This document shows positions 1 to 7,565 of a stretch of 64,000 nucleotides of DNA, one piece after another (positions within the stretch are counted from its first letter, which is position 1; every line of letters begins with the position of its first letter). Made by a program: the position numbers and the translations under genes. The notes under the pieces were generated by a model, which searched no databases, was not told where the DNA came from, and saw only the letters and a list, made by a program, of their open reading frames with translations. This stretch comes from Ulvibacter algarum (GTDB lineage: Bacteria; Bacteroidota; Bacteroidia; Flavobacteriales; Flavobacteriaceae). The stretch covers positions 62,001 to 126,000 of the forward strand of contig CANLBJ010000001.1 of NCBI GenBank assembly GCA_947488905.1, written 5' to 3'.

Positions 1-656
1 TTTTAGAAATTTTAGGCCTAAATAAAGAATTTAAAGAGCTTAAAAAGAAACCCGTAATCATGAAGCGCGTTCAATATTTAGAGTCTGCATTGCGCAACTC
101 TAAAAGTGACGATAATGAGGAGTATGCAGAGGCAGTATTATTATTCTCTCTATTTATAGAGCACGTATCATTATTCTCTCAGTTCTTAATTATTATGGCT
201 TTTAATAAGCATAAGAACATGCTTAAAGGAGTTTCTAATGTAGTAGAAGCAACCTCAAAAGAAGAACAAATACACGGTGATTTTGGTATAGAACTTATCT
301 TGATACTTAAAGACGAGCATCCAGAGTGGTTTACACCAGAATACCACAAAAACATACAAGAGCTGTGTAAAACAGCTTTTGAAGCAGAAGTAGATTTAGT
401 AGATTGGATTTTTGAAGATGGAGAATTAGACTTCTTACCTAAAAAAGTGATTAACGAGTTTCTTAAAAACCGTTTTAACAAATCGCTAGAAAGTATAGGT
501 GTAGAAAAAGTCTTTGAAGTTGACGAAATGCTCGTTAGAGAAACCGAATGGTTTGATGACGAAATCATTGGAACCAAACACGGAGATTTTTTCGTGAAAC
601 GATCTGTAAACTACAGCAAAAGAACACAAAGTATAACTAGCGACGACCTTTTTTAA
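1..656 (+). CDS. nrdB: Ribonucleoside-diphosphate reductase small subunit, 3' part
   Basis: Radical-generating R2 subunit of class I ribonucleotide reductase, which with NrdA makes deoxynucleotides in the cytoplasm. The frame is open from base 3 with no stop, so the gene starts outside the window; 217 residues are seen. Visible metal ligands include the Glu of FIEHVSLF and the ExxH of EEQIH. The last residues, SITSDDLF, have the acidic/Phe form of the R2 tail that docks in R1. The part carrying the radical Tyr and any N-terminal ATP-cone is missing. The stop lies one base before the nrdA start, so the two are co-transcribed. Identity is secure; the subclass is not visible. Confidence 0.95.
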   Translation, partial: LEILGLNKEFKELKKKPVIMKRVQYLESALRNSKSDDNEEYAEAVLLFSLFIEHVSLFSQFLIIMAFNKHKNMLKGVSNVVEATSKEEQIHGDFGIELILILKDEHPEWFTPEYHKNIQELCKTAFEAEVDLVDWIFEDGELDFLPKKVINEFLKNRFNKSLESIGVEKVFEVDEMLVRETEWFDDEIIGTKHGDFFVKRSVNYSKRTQSITSDDLF

Positions 657-657
657 T

Positions 658-2448
658 ATGATCCAACAAGAACAAAATACATCACAGACAGCTCAAAAAG
701 CTACAAACTCAAACGACGAATTAATCGCAGCAAGAAAAGAAGCACTAGCTAAAAAAGAGGCGAACAACCATGAAGGCTTTGCATGGCTTAACGAAAATAG
801 CCGTAACTTTCTTGAAGCTGGTTATCTAACACCAGGCGTAAGCCCAGAGCAACGCATTAGAGAGGTTGCTGAGCGCGCAGAAGAAATTTTGGGTATGCCA
901 GGTTATGCAGATAAGTTTTATGGCTATATGTCTGAAGGTTATTACTCATTAGCTTCTCCTGTATGGTCTAACTTCGGAAAAAAGAGAGGTTTACCTATTA
1001 GCTGCTTTGGATCTCACATTGATGATGACATAGGAAACATACTTTACACACAATCTGAAGTTGGAATGATGTCTAAACTAGGAGGTGGTACCTCTGGTTA
1101 TTTTGGTAAAATACGTCCTCGTGGTGCCGCTATTAAAAATAATGGTGAAGCATCTGGAGCAGTACATATCATGAGATTGTTTGAGTCTATGGTAGATGTA
1201 GTAAGTCAAGGATCTGTACGTCGCGGTCGTTTTTCTCCTTACTTACCAATAGATCACGCAGATATTAAAGAATTTTTAGAAATAGGAAGTGAAGGAAACC
1301 CTATTCAAGAATTGACACACGGTGTTACCGTTACAAATGCTTGGATGGAAGATATGATTGCTGGTGACGAAGAAAAACGTACTATCTGGGCAAAAGTATT
1401 GCAGAGTCGTGGAGAGATGGGTTACCCTTATGTATTCTTTACAGACAATGCAAACAATGGTGCTGCAGATGTTTATCAAGACAAGAATCACAAGATCTAT
1501 GCAAGTAACTTGTGTACAGAAATAATGTTACCTTCTAATCACGATTGGTCATTTGTTTGTGTACTATCTAGTATCAACGTTTTACACTACGATAAGTGGA
1601 AAGATACAGATGCAGTAGAAACAATGGTATATTTCTTAGATGCTGTAATTACAGAATTTTTAGAAAAACTAGAATCTTATAAAAACTCTGAAGACAGAGA
1701 AGATCGCCAGACTTTCTTGTTTATGGAACGTGCTTATAATTTTGCAAAAGACAACAGAGCGCTTGGTCTAGGAGTATTAGGATGGCACTCATTATTACAG
1801 TCTAAAAAGCACGCCTTTAATAGTCAAGAAGCTTTTAACTTAAACAGCGAAATCTTCAAAAACATTAAAGACAAATCATATAAAGCCTCTGCAGAATTAG
1901 CAGACGTATTTGGTGAGCCAGAAGTATTAAAAGGATATGGCCGTAGAAACGCAACATTAAATGCAGTTGCCCCTACTACATCTTCAGCATTTATATTAGG
2001 GCAAGTATCTCAAGGAATTGAGCCTATCTGGTCTAACATATATGTAAAAGATATCGCAAAAATCAAGACAACAATCAAGAATCCATTTTTAGTAGAATTA
2101 CTACAAGAAAAAGGAATGGACACAAGAGAAGTTTGGTTAGACATTCGCGATAGAGATGGTTCTGTTCAACACCTTGATTTCTTAACAGAAAATGAAAAGG
2201 ATGTATTTAAAACGTATTCTGAAATAGATCAAATGGATATTATATATCAAGCTGCAAACCGTCAAAATCACATTGACCAAGGGCAGTCTGTAAATATCAT
2301 TGTGCATCCAGAAACACCTACAAAAGAGATCAACAAAATACACATCACTGCCTGGAAACTAGGATTAAAATCTCTATACTACCAGCATAGCATGAACGCA
2401 GCACAAAAATTTAAACAAAAGAAAGATTGTGCAAGTTGTGAAGCATAG
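658..2448 (+). CDS. nrdA: Ribonucleoside-diphosphate reductase large subunit, short form
   Basis: Catalytic R1 subunit, reducing NDPs to dNDPs. The active-site Cys pair is seen in PISCFGS and SFVCVLSS, the thiyl Cys with its Asn and Glu partners in NLCTEIMLPS, the two stacked Tyr of the radical path in LYYQHS, and the C-terminal shuttle Cys pair in DCASCEA. At 596 residues it is much shorter than the roughly 760-residue E. coli type. After a polar tail of about 35 residues it goes directly into the helical domain, so the N-terminal ATP-cone that senses overall ATP/dATP is absent. It directly follows nrdB and is followed by a strong terminator. Confidence 0.97.
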   Translation: MIQQEQNTSQTAQKATNSNDELIAARKEALAKKEANNHEGFAWLNENSRNFLEAGYLTPGVSPEQRIREVAERAEEILGMPGYADKFYGYMSEGYYSLASPVWSNFGKKRGLPISCFGSHIDDDIGNILYTQSEVGMMSKLGGGTSGYFGKIRPRGAAIKNNGEASGAVHIMRLFESMVDVVSQGSVRRGRFSPYLPIDHADIKEFLEIGSEGNPIQELTHGVTVTNAWMEDMIAGDEEKRTIWAKVLQSRGEMGYPYVFFTDNANNGAADVYQDKNHKIYASNLCTEIMLPSNHDWSFVCVLSSINVLHYDKWKDTDAVETMVYFLDAVITEFLEKLESYKNSEDREDRQTFLFMERAYNFAKDNRALGLGVLGWHSLLQSKKHAFNSQEAFNLNSEIFKNIKDKSYKASAELADVFGEPEVLKGYGRRNATLNAVAPTTSSAFILGQVSQGIEPIWSNIYVKDIAKIKTTIKNPFLVELLQEKGMDTREVWLDIRDRDGSVQHLDFLTENEKDVFKTYSEIDQMDIIYQAANRQNHIDQGQSVNIIVHPETPTKEINKIHITAWKLGLKSLYYQHSMNAAQKFKQKKDCASCEA

Positions 2449-2470
2449 TTAATTTACACCAATACAATTA

Positions 2471-2508
2471 GTCCCAACTAACGATATTATGATAGTTGGG
2501 ACTTTTTT
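2471..2508 (+). terminator. Rho-independent terminator after nrdA
   Basis: Perfect 10-bp stem GTCCCAACTA/TAGTTGGGAC with a 12-nt loop, followed by six T. It lies 22 bases after the nrdA stop and closes the nrdBA transcript. Confidence 0.9.
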
Positions 2509-2534
2509 AAGTTTTAGCATTACATCTTATAAAA

Positions 2535-2572
2535 CAAAAAAACCGCTGTTTTGACAAACAACGGTTTTTTTT
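2535..2572. terminator. Bidirectional terminator between nrdA and the DUF3109 gene
   Basis: Hairpin with arms AACCGCTGTTT and AAACAACGGTT (one C-A mismatch), with an A tract before and a T tract after it. It can therefore stop transcription from either side. It lies between convergent genes and mainly serves the minus-strand gene ending at 2590. Confidence 0.8.
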
Positions 2573-2589
2573 ATTTAATAAATTGAAAA

Positions 2590-3159
2590 CTAGAAATCGT
2601 GCTTTGCAGCTACCTTCTCTAGCTCAGCGTACCAATGTTCTCCAAATTTACGTATTAAAGCCTCTTTTACAAACTTGTACACAGGCACCTTAAGTTCTTT
2701 ACCTAATGTACACGCATCATTGCAAATAGGCCATTTATGATAGTTTACAGCAGCAAACTCACTGTAATCTTGCACACGTACAGGGTACAAGTGACAAGAG
2801 ATTGGTTTTTTCCAGCTTATTTCGCCTGCGTTATAAGCGTCTTCTATACCACAACTAGCGGTACCGTTATCTTTAAAAGTCACATAAACACACTCTGCAC
2901 CGTTTACCAGAGGAGTTTCTAGTTCATTACGTTTAGATAAGACATGTGTACCTTCTGCTTCAATAACAGCTATACCTTCTGGTCTTAAAAATGGCTTTAC
3001 TTTTGGGTAGATGTCTTTTAAAATCTGGACTTCTTCTTCTGTAACAGGTGCTCCCGCCTCACCAGAGACACAACACTCGCCCTTACAGGCACCAATATTA
3101 CAAACAAATTCTTTTTCTAAAAGATCTTCAGATACGATGGTTTTTCCTAATTGAAACAT
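2590..3159 (-). CDS. DUF3109 family cysteine-rich protein
   Basis: Cytoplasmic protein of unknown function, 189 residues from the chosen start. It has a Cys cluster near the N terminus (CNIGACKGECC) and further Cys in ASCGIE, ISCHLYP and PICNDACTLG. This recalls the CxxCxxxCC clusters of YkgJ-type metal or Fe-S proteins, so metal binding is likely but not shown. An upstream in-frame ATG at 3201 would add 14 residues, but the promoter element at 3165-3172 lies inside that stretch, so the ATG at 3159 (MFQLGKTI) is preferred. It is a single gene with its own promoter and terminator. Confidence 0.85.
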   Translation of the reverse strand: MFQLGKTIVSEDLLEKEFVCNIGACKGECCVSGEAGAPVTEEEVQILKDIYPKVKPFLRPEGIAVIEAEGTHVLSKRNELETPLVNGAECVYVTFKDNGTASCGIEDAYNAGEISWKKPISCHLYPVRVQDYSEFAAVNYHKWPICNDACTLGKELKVPVYKFVKEALIRKFGEHWYAELEKVAAKHDF

Positions 3160-3164
3160 AGCCG

Positions 3165-3172
3165 CAAAATTA
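3165..3172 (-). promoter_or_regulatory. -7 promoter element for the DUF3109 gene
   Basis: Reads TAATTTTG on the minus strand, a perfect match to the Bacteroidetes TAnnTTTG element. It ends only five bases before the ATG at 3159, so the transcript would have almost no leader. Confidence 0.6.
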
Positions 3173-3387
3173 CGTTTTTTGAAAACGAAATAGAAGCACA
3201 AATCAAAAAATGAAAAAGAAAACAGTAAGAAGTTTTATTTTAAACATGAAAAGTCTTCAAATCATTCGCTTGCAGCTATTTGAAATATTAATGACAAATT
3301 TTTATTAAATTTATAATCTAATAAATACTTTACATTTCAGAAAAAATTATAAAATAAAAGTATAGTTATTAAACAATTAAAAGGGTG

Positions 3388-3395
3388 TACTTTTG
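3388..3395 (+). promoter_or_regulatory. -7 promoter element for the marC-like gene
   Basis: TACTTTTG matches TAnnTTTG, 57 bases before the ATG at 3453. The rest of the roughly 290-base gap between the divergent genes is AT-rich, with no gene or clear repeat seen. Confidence 0.55.
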
Positions 3396-3452
3396 CGCTC
3401 CAAAAAATCAGTGTTAACATTAAAAAAACTTCTAGTAAAATAGAAGAAAGCA

Positions 3453-4040
3453 ATGGAGTTTAATTTTAGTTTTAAAGAAATAGCAACAGCAACTATGATC
3501 CTTTTTGCTGTGATAGATATTATAGGGAGTATCCCAATTATTATATCGCTTAAAGAGAAATCTGGAACAATAAAAAGTGGCCGCGCCTCTTTCATTGCTG
3601 CAGTTGTACTTATTATTTTCTTATTTATAGGTGAACAGATTTTAGGCCTAATAGGAATTAACGTTTATGAATTTGCCGTAGCAGGTTCATTTATTCTGTT
3701 TTTTATTGCTATCGAAATGATTTTAGGTATCAAACTTTTTAAACAAAGTGAAGAAAGCCTAGGCACAGCTACAGTGTTTCCTATTGCATTCCCTATTGTG
3801 GCTGGACCAGGAAGTTTAACATCACTACTTTCTCTAAGAGCAGAATATGAGATGGAAAATATTATAATAGCAATAATAGTAAATGTACTAGTAGTATTTA
3901 TCGTATTACGCACCTCTGGTCGTTTACAACGTTTTTTAGGAAAAAACGGAATTGCAATTATCGAAAAGGTTTTTGGAGTTATCTTACTAGCCATTGCCGT
4001 AAAACTGTTTACCTCTAACATTCAAGAATTATTTATATGA
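3453..4040 (+). CDS. MarC family integral membrane protein
   Basis: Inner-membrane protein of the MarC family (195 residues, normal length), with about six hydrophobic segments. Family features seen are the early DIIGSIPI motif (residues about 22-29) and the central FPIVAGPGSLTS segment, the mark of the family. The function is unclear: the old multiple-antibiotic-resistance role of MarC is not supported by later work, and small-molecule export is only a guess. It overlaps the next gene by four bases (ATGA), so the two are translationally coupled. Confidence 0.9.
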   Translation: MEFNFSFKEIATATMILFAVIDIIGSIPIIISLKEKSGTIKSGRASFIAAVVLIIFLFIGEQILGLIGINVYEFAVAGSFILFFIAIEMILGIKLFKQSEESLGTATVFPIAFPIVAGPGSLTSLLSLRAEYEMENIIIAIIVNVLVVFIVLRTSGRLQRFLGKNGIAIIEKVFGVILLAIAVKLFTSNIQELFI

Positions 4041-4240
4041 AAATCTTCATCTACATTATCATATTGCTATCTGCAGGGTTGCTTATTTTTAACTTAACAA
4101 AAGTAGACTGGGACAACCCATTTGTAGGACAAAGCAGTGTAGCGCTTATAGGTATTTTTGCTGCAGCTTGTGGTATTGCTTTAATGTCAATATTATTAGT
4201 TTCAAAAAAAATTGCAAAGAAAAGTAAGAGTAAAAGATAG
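4037..4240 (+). CDS. Small two-helix membrane protein
   Basis: A 67-residue protein with two hydrophobic segments (about residues 3-20 and 34-56) and a very basic tail KKIAKKSKSKR, which should face the cytoplasm. No family was recognised. Its start overlaps the stop of the MarC gene (ATGA), so it may be an accessory or stability partner of that protein, but this rests on position alone. It converges with the S41 protease gene, with only six bases between them. Confidence 0.7.
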   Translation: MKIFIYIIILLSAGLLIFNLTKVDWDNPFVGQSSVALIGIFAAACGIALMSILLVSKKIAKKSKSKR

Positions 4241-4246
4241 TCTTAA

Positions 4247-5842
4247 CTAGTCTTCATTTTTAGCCTCTATCTCTATTACTCTAAGAATCATTGGGTCTTG
4301 TAGATTAAGTAATATTTCTTTTTCTTCTGGGCCATACATCTGTTCTGCCATAGCAGCTTTTAAAGCCATTTTTAATTCTGGGGAGGTAGCCTCAAGGTTT
4401 AATCTAACCCTACTAAGCTCCCAGATATAATCTATGTAATCTTGAGCCACACTTGTCGTGATAAAATAGGTGTCATTAAACTCATTAAACGTTAACTTAT
4501 TTAGCTCCTTCCTATTTTTATCTAGTACGGTAAATATAAAATAACTCATAGAGCCGCTTCTACTTATAAAATCTATAGTCTCGTGTTCTCTACTTGTATC
4601 TTTGGGCACAAAAATATCTGGGGTTATACCGCCACCGCCATACACAGTACGCCCCTTAACTGTTTTATAAATTAAAGAATCTGAAACTTTAATGTTATCT
4701 GCATCTAGCAGCTCCCCATTATGATAACGCGTTTCATACTCTTTGTAATACGCTTCATTACCATCCTCATAAGGCCTTTGAATACTTCTGCCAGATGGTG
4801 TAAAATAACGCGCTATAGTTAACCTAACTGCGCTACCATCACCCAATGACATCTCGCGTTGCACTAGACCTTTACCAAAAGATCTTCTACCCACAATAAC
4901 CCCTTTATCATTATCTTGTAATGCTCCGGCTACAATTTCGCTTGCAGAGGCTGAGTTTTCATCTATTAACACATATACTTTATGACCTTCAAAATCTCCA
5001 CGACTGGTAGCATACGTTTTGTCTTCTTCGCCATTTTTATTTCTTGTAATTAAAAGTAAAGTATCATCTTCAAGAAATTCATCTAAAATCTCTTCTGCTG
5101 TTGCAATATAGCCACCAGGGTTTCCCCTTAGATCTAGAATTAATGAAGAAATATTCTGGTCATTAAGCTTATTAAGTGCAAGATCAAACTCATCAAAAGA
5201 GGTCTCTGCAAAACGATTTAATTTGATATAACCCAAAGCATCATTTACTGCATAAGCAGCATCAACACTTATTAGTGGTACATCATCTCGTCGCACGCTT
5301 AAATCAATAATTTTTTCTTCGGAAGGGCGATAGATTTGCAATGCTATTTTTGACCCTTTTTCCCCTTTTAAATATTCTGGAATACTGTCTCGGTTAATAG
5401 TATTTCCGAAGAGTTCTATATCATTTGCTTTTAATATACGATCTCCTTCTTTAATACCAGCCTCCACTGCTGGACCGCCAGCAATAGCTCTTATTACCGC
5501 AATGGTATCTTTATGCACATGAAAACTGATGCCAATACCGGTAAAATTACCACGCATATCATCTGCACTATCCTCATATTCTGTTGCAGGTATATAGACA
5601 GAGTGAGGGTCTAGATTATCTAAAATCTCATTAACAGTAACATCTACTATGCTATCTGTGTTTACAGCATCTACATACTCATAATCTATATAATCTATGA
5701 GCCTGTTAAGCTTGTCTTTTTTTGAGTTGTTAGCAAAAAGCTGCTCGCCTGTATCGCTAAAATTGAGTTTTGAACCCAAAAGAATACCTCCCGCCATGGC
5801 GAGACCAATAAGTAATGGAATGTATTCTCTTTTAAGTTTCAA
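4247..5842 (-). CDS. S41 family C-terminal processing peptidase
   Basis: Periplasmic tail-specific protease of the CtpA/Prc type, 531 residues. An N-terminal signal-anchor (residues about 8-24) is followed by a helical region, a PDZ domain (about 85-180, with GIGISFHV) and the S41 catalytic core. The Ser is in ENSASASEIVAG and the Lys, five turns on, in RSFGKGLVQ, giving the Ser-Lys dyad. The family trims or degrades envelope proteins from the C terminus. The gene lies 45 bases after the dCMP deaminase gene and probably shares its transcript. The last 120 residues are less typical and Bacteroidetes-like. Confidence 0.95.
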   Translation of the reverse strand: MKLKREYIPLLIGLAMAGGILLGSKLNFSDTGEQLFANNSKKDKLNRLIDYIDYEYVDAVNTDSIVDVTVNEILDNLDPHSVYIPATEYEDSADDMRGNFTGIGISFHVHKDTIAVIRAIAGGPAVEAGIKEGDRILKANDIELFGNTINRDSIPEYLKGEKGSKIALQIYRPSEEKIIDLSVRRDDVPLISVDAAYAVNDALGYIKLNRFAETSFDEFDLALNKLNDQNISSLILDLRGNPGGYIATAEEILDEFLEDDTLLLITRNKNGEEDKTYATSRGDFEGHKVYVLIDENSASASEIVAGALQDNDKGVIVGRRSFGKGLVQREMSLGDGSAVRLTIARYFTPSGRSIQRPYEDGNEAYYKEYETRYHNGELLDADNIKVSDSLIYKTVKGRTVYGGGGITPDIFVPKDTSREHETIDFISRSGSMSYFIFTVLDKNRKELNKLTFNEFNDTYFITTSVAQDYIDYIWELSRVRLNLEATSPELKMALKAAMAEQMYGPEEKEILLNLQDPMILRVIEIEAKNED

Positions 5843-5887
5843 TATTATTTTTTTGTTTACTTAACAACTTCTTGATATAGCTTAATG

Positions 5888-6316
5888 CTATTCAAGCTCT
5901 GCTATATGAGTAATATTAACGCCTGCTTTTTCTAAAAATTTTAATCCGCTGTCATCTTTATAGCCATTATGATAGACTACTCTTTTAATTCCAGACTGAT
6001 GGATAAGTTTACTACACTCTTTGCAGGGTGATAATGTAATGTATAAAGTAGCACCTTGACAAGCCTGTGTTGAACTCGCCACTTTTAATATTGCATTTGC
6101 TTCTGCATGCAATACATACCAGTGGGTATTATTATCACAATCTTCACATTCATTATCAAAACCAGTAGGCGTACCGTTATAGCCGTCACTTATAATCATG
6201 TTGCCCTTTACTATAAGCGCCCCTACTTGTTTGCGGTTACAATGTGATAGTTTGCTCCACTCTTTTGCCATCCTAAGATAGGCGACGTCATACTTTTTTT
6301 GCTTGCTCGCTTTCAT
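5888..6316 (-). CDS. Deoxycytidylate deaminase-family protein
   Basis: Cytoplasmic zinc enzyme (142 residues) predicted to convert dCMP to dUMP for thymidylate synthesis. The zinc site is complete: HAEANAIL supplies the His and the catalytic Glu, and PCKECSK supplies two Cys. A further Cys pair (CEDCDNN) is typical of the dCMP deaminase branch (ComEB-like). It is upstream of and co-directional with the S41 protease. A TAAATTTA stretch at 6334-6341 is a near match to the -7 element. Exact substrate (dCMP rather than cytidine) is inferred from family resemblance. Confidence 0.92.
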   Translation of the reverse strand: MKASKQKKYDVAYLRMAKEWSKLSHCNRKQVGALIVKGNMIISDGYNGTPTGFDNECEDCDNNTHWYVLHAEANAILKVASSTQACQGATLYITLSPCKECSKLIHQSGIKRVVYHNGYKDDSGLKFLEKAGVNITHIAELE

Positions 6317-6493
6317 TGTTTTTAATAAGACGCTAAATTTAATACTTCGTTACTCATTAACAATACTATCTATTGTATTTCTGAAATAATAATAAATTTC
6401 AGATTGAGCACACCTCTCACTTTTCTCATATTTTTTTAAATTAATACATTTATAACCTACCTTGTTAATCACTTAATTTAAAAACCAATTGAT

Positions 6494-7198
6494 ATGAAAA
6501 ATTTCACATTTCTAATTGCTATTTTCATTTCATTAGCAAGTACCGCGCAAGTTGATGGACTCACAGCTGCAAATTGGAGACTTACGGGAGTTACTATAAA
6601 TTCTGAGACTATATTTCCGCCAGCGCCTAACAATGAAGTAGAGAGCATCTTTTTAAATATGACACAAGATGAACCTGGGCTTGCAGATTTTTCTACTATT
6701 GTCTGTAATGAATTGACATCAGCAGATGGTGTTGTCATTTATGACGAAGCAAACAGCACCTTTACTTTACCAAATTTAACCCAAACCCTTATTTCTTGTA
6801 ATTTAAATGAGAATGCTATTATAGAAACTATTTATTTTAATTTTTTTAATGAAAATCTAAGCACTCCATTTACTTTTTCAGTGATAGAATTAGGAGACAC
6901 AGAAGTTCTTGATATAGTTGCCTCTAATGGCGACACGGCTCATTATCAAAAAGGCTCTTTGGGGACACAAACTATAAATACACTCATGTTTACTGTCTAC
7001 CCTAACCCTGTTAATAATCGTTTAATCATTAACGCAGAGAATAGTATAGAACAAATTAATGTTTACTCGATCATTGGAGAGAAACTATCTTCGCATAAAA
7101 CAAAAATAATAGACACTTCTACTTTAACGGCAGGAATTTACTTTATCGAGGTGCAGTCTAATGGAAAGAAAAGCACACAAAGGTTTATTAAAAAATAA
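6494..7198 (+). CDS. Secreted protein with type IX sorting domain
   Basis: A 234-residue exported protein with a signal peptide (residues 1-19, cleavage after STAQ). The unknown middle region of about 130 residues has two Cys (IVCNEL and LISCNL) that could form a disulfide. The C-terminal sorting domain of about 75 residues shows the VYPNPVNN, INVYSIIGEKL and LTAGIYFIEV blocks typical of type A T9SS signals, so the protein is probably passed through the outer membrane and released or anchored. The cargo function is unknown. It ends two bases before the convergent gene at 7201. Confidence 0.9.
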   Translation: MKNFTFLIAIFISLASTAQVDGLTAANWRLTGVTINSETIFPPAPNNEVESIFLNMTQDEPGLADFSTIVCNELTSADGVVIYDEANSTFTLPNLTQTLISCNLNENAIIETIYFNFFNENLSTPFTFSVIELGDTEVLDIVASNGDTAHYQKGSLGTQTINTLMFTVYPNPVNNRLIINAENSIEQINVYSIIGEKLSSHKTKIIDTSTLTAGIYFIEVQSNGKKSTQRFIKK

Positions 7199-7200
7199 GC

Positions 7201-7554
7201 TTAGTTTAAATACAAAGTGTAATCAATCTCTAATAATGAGAGGTTGTCGTAGGGCTTTGCTGTAGATTGTGTTATTAAATCGCAAAGAGATGCTAACTCC
7301 TGCCTATTAAAAACCATCACTAAATTAGTCTGTTGGGTTTGTATAGGTATTTTACGCTTCACAGGCATACCATCATACTTTGCCTCCCAATATTCAACTT
7401 CAATATCAGTCACATATTTTTTAAACAAACGCATCTCTTTTGGGCTAAACTCAAAGTATATATTATTAAACGTCAAATGATACACATTGCATTCGTTGCA
7501 AATAGAGAGTTGCCCGTTATTGTTTTTAGACAGTGTTTTAATTTGGTTACACAT
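7201..7554 (-). CDS. Small Cys-containing protein, DUF6686-like
   Basis: A 117-residue soluble protein with an N-terminal Cys and a CNEC pair in QLSICNECNVYHL, so a small metal site is possible. It resembles a family of Flavobacteria proteins I recall as DUF6686; that name is from memory. It is the last gene of the putative haem/iron operon, 11 bases after the PepSY-flavoreductase gene, and its co-transcription suggests an iron-linked cytoplasmic role. No catalytic residues were recognised. Confidence 0.75.
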   Translation of the reverse strand: MCNQIKTLSKNNNGQLSICNECNVYHLTFNNIYFEFSPKEMRLFKKYVTDIEVEYWEAKYDGMPVKRKIPIQTQQTNLVMVFNRQELASLCDLITQSTAKPYDNLSLLEIDYTLYLN

Positions 7555-7565
7555 TTAAAATAGTT

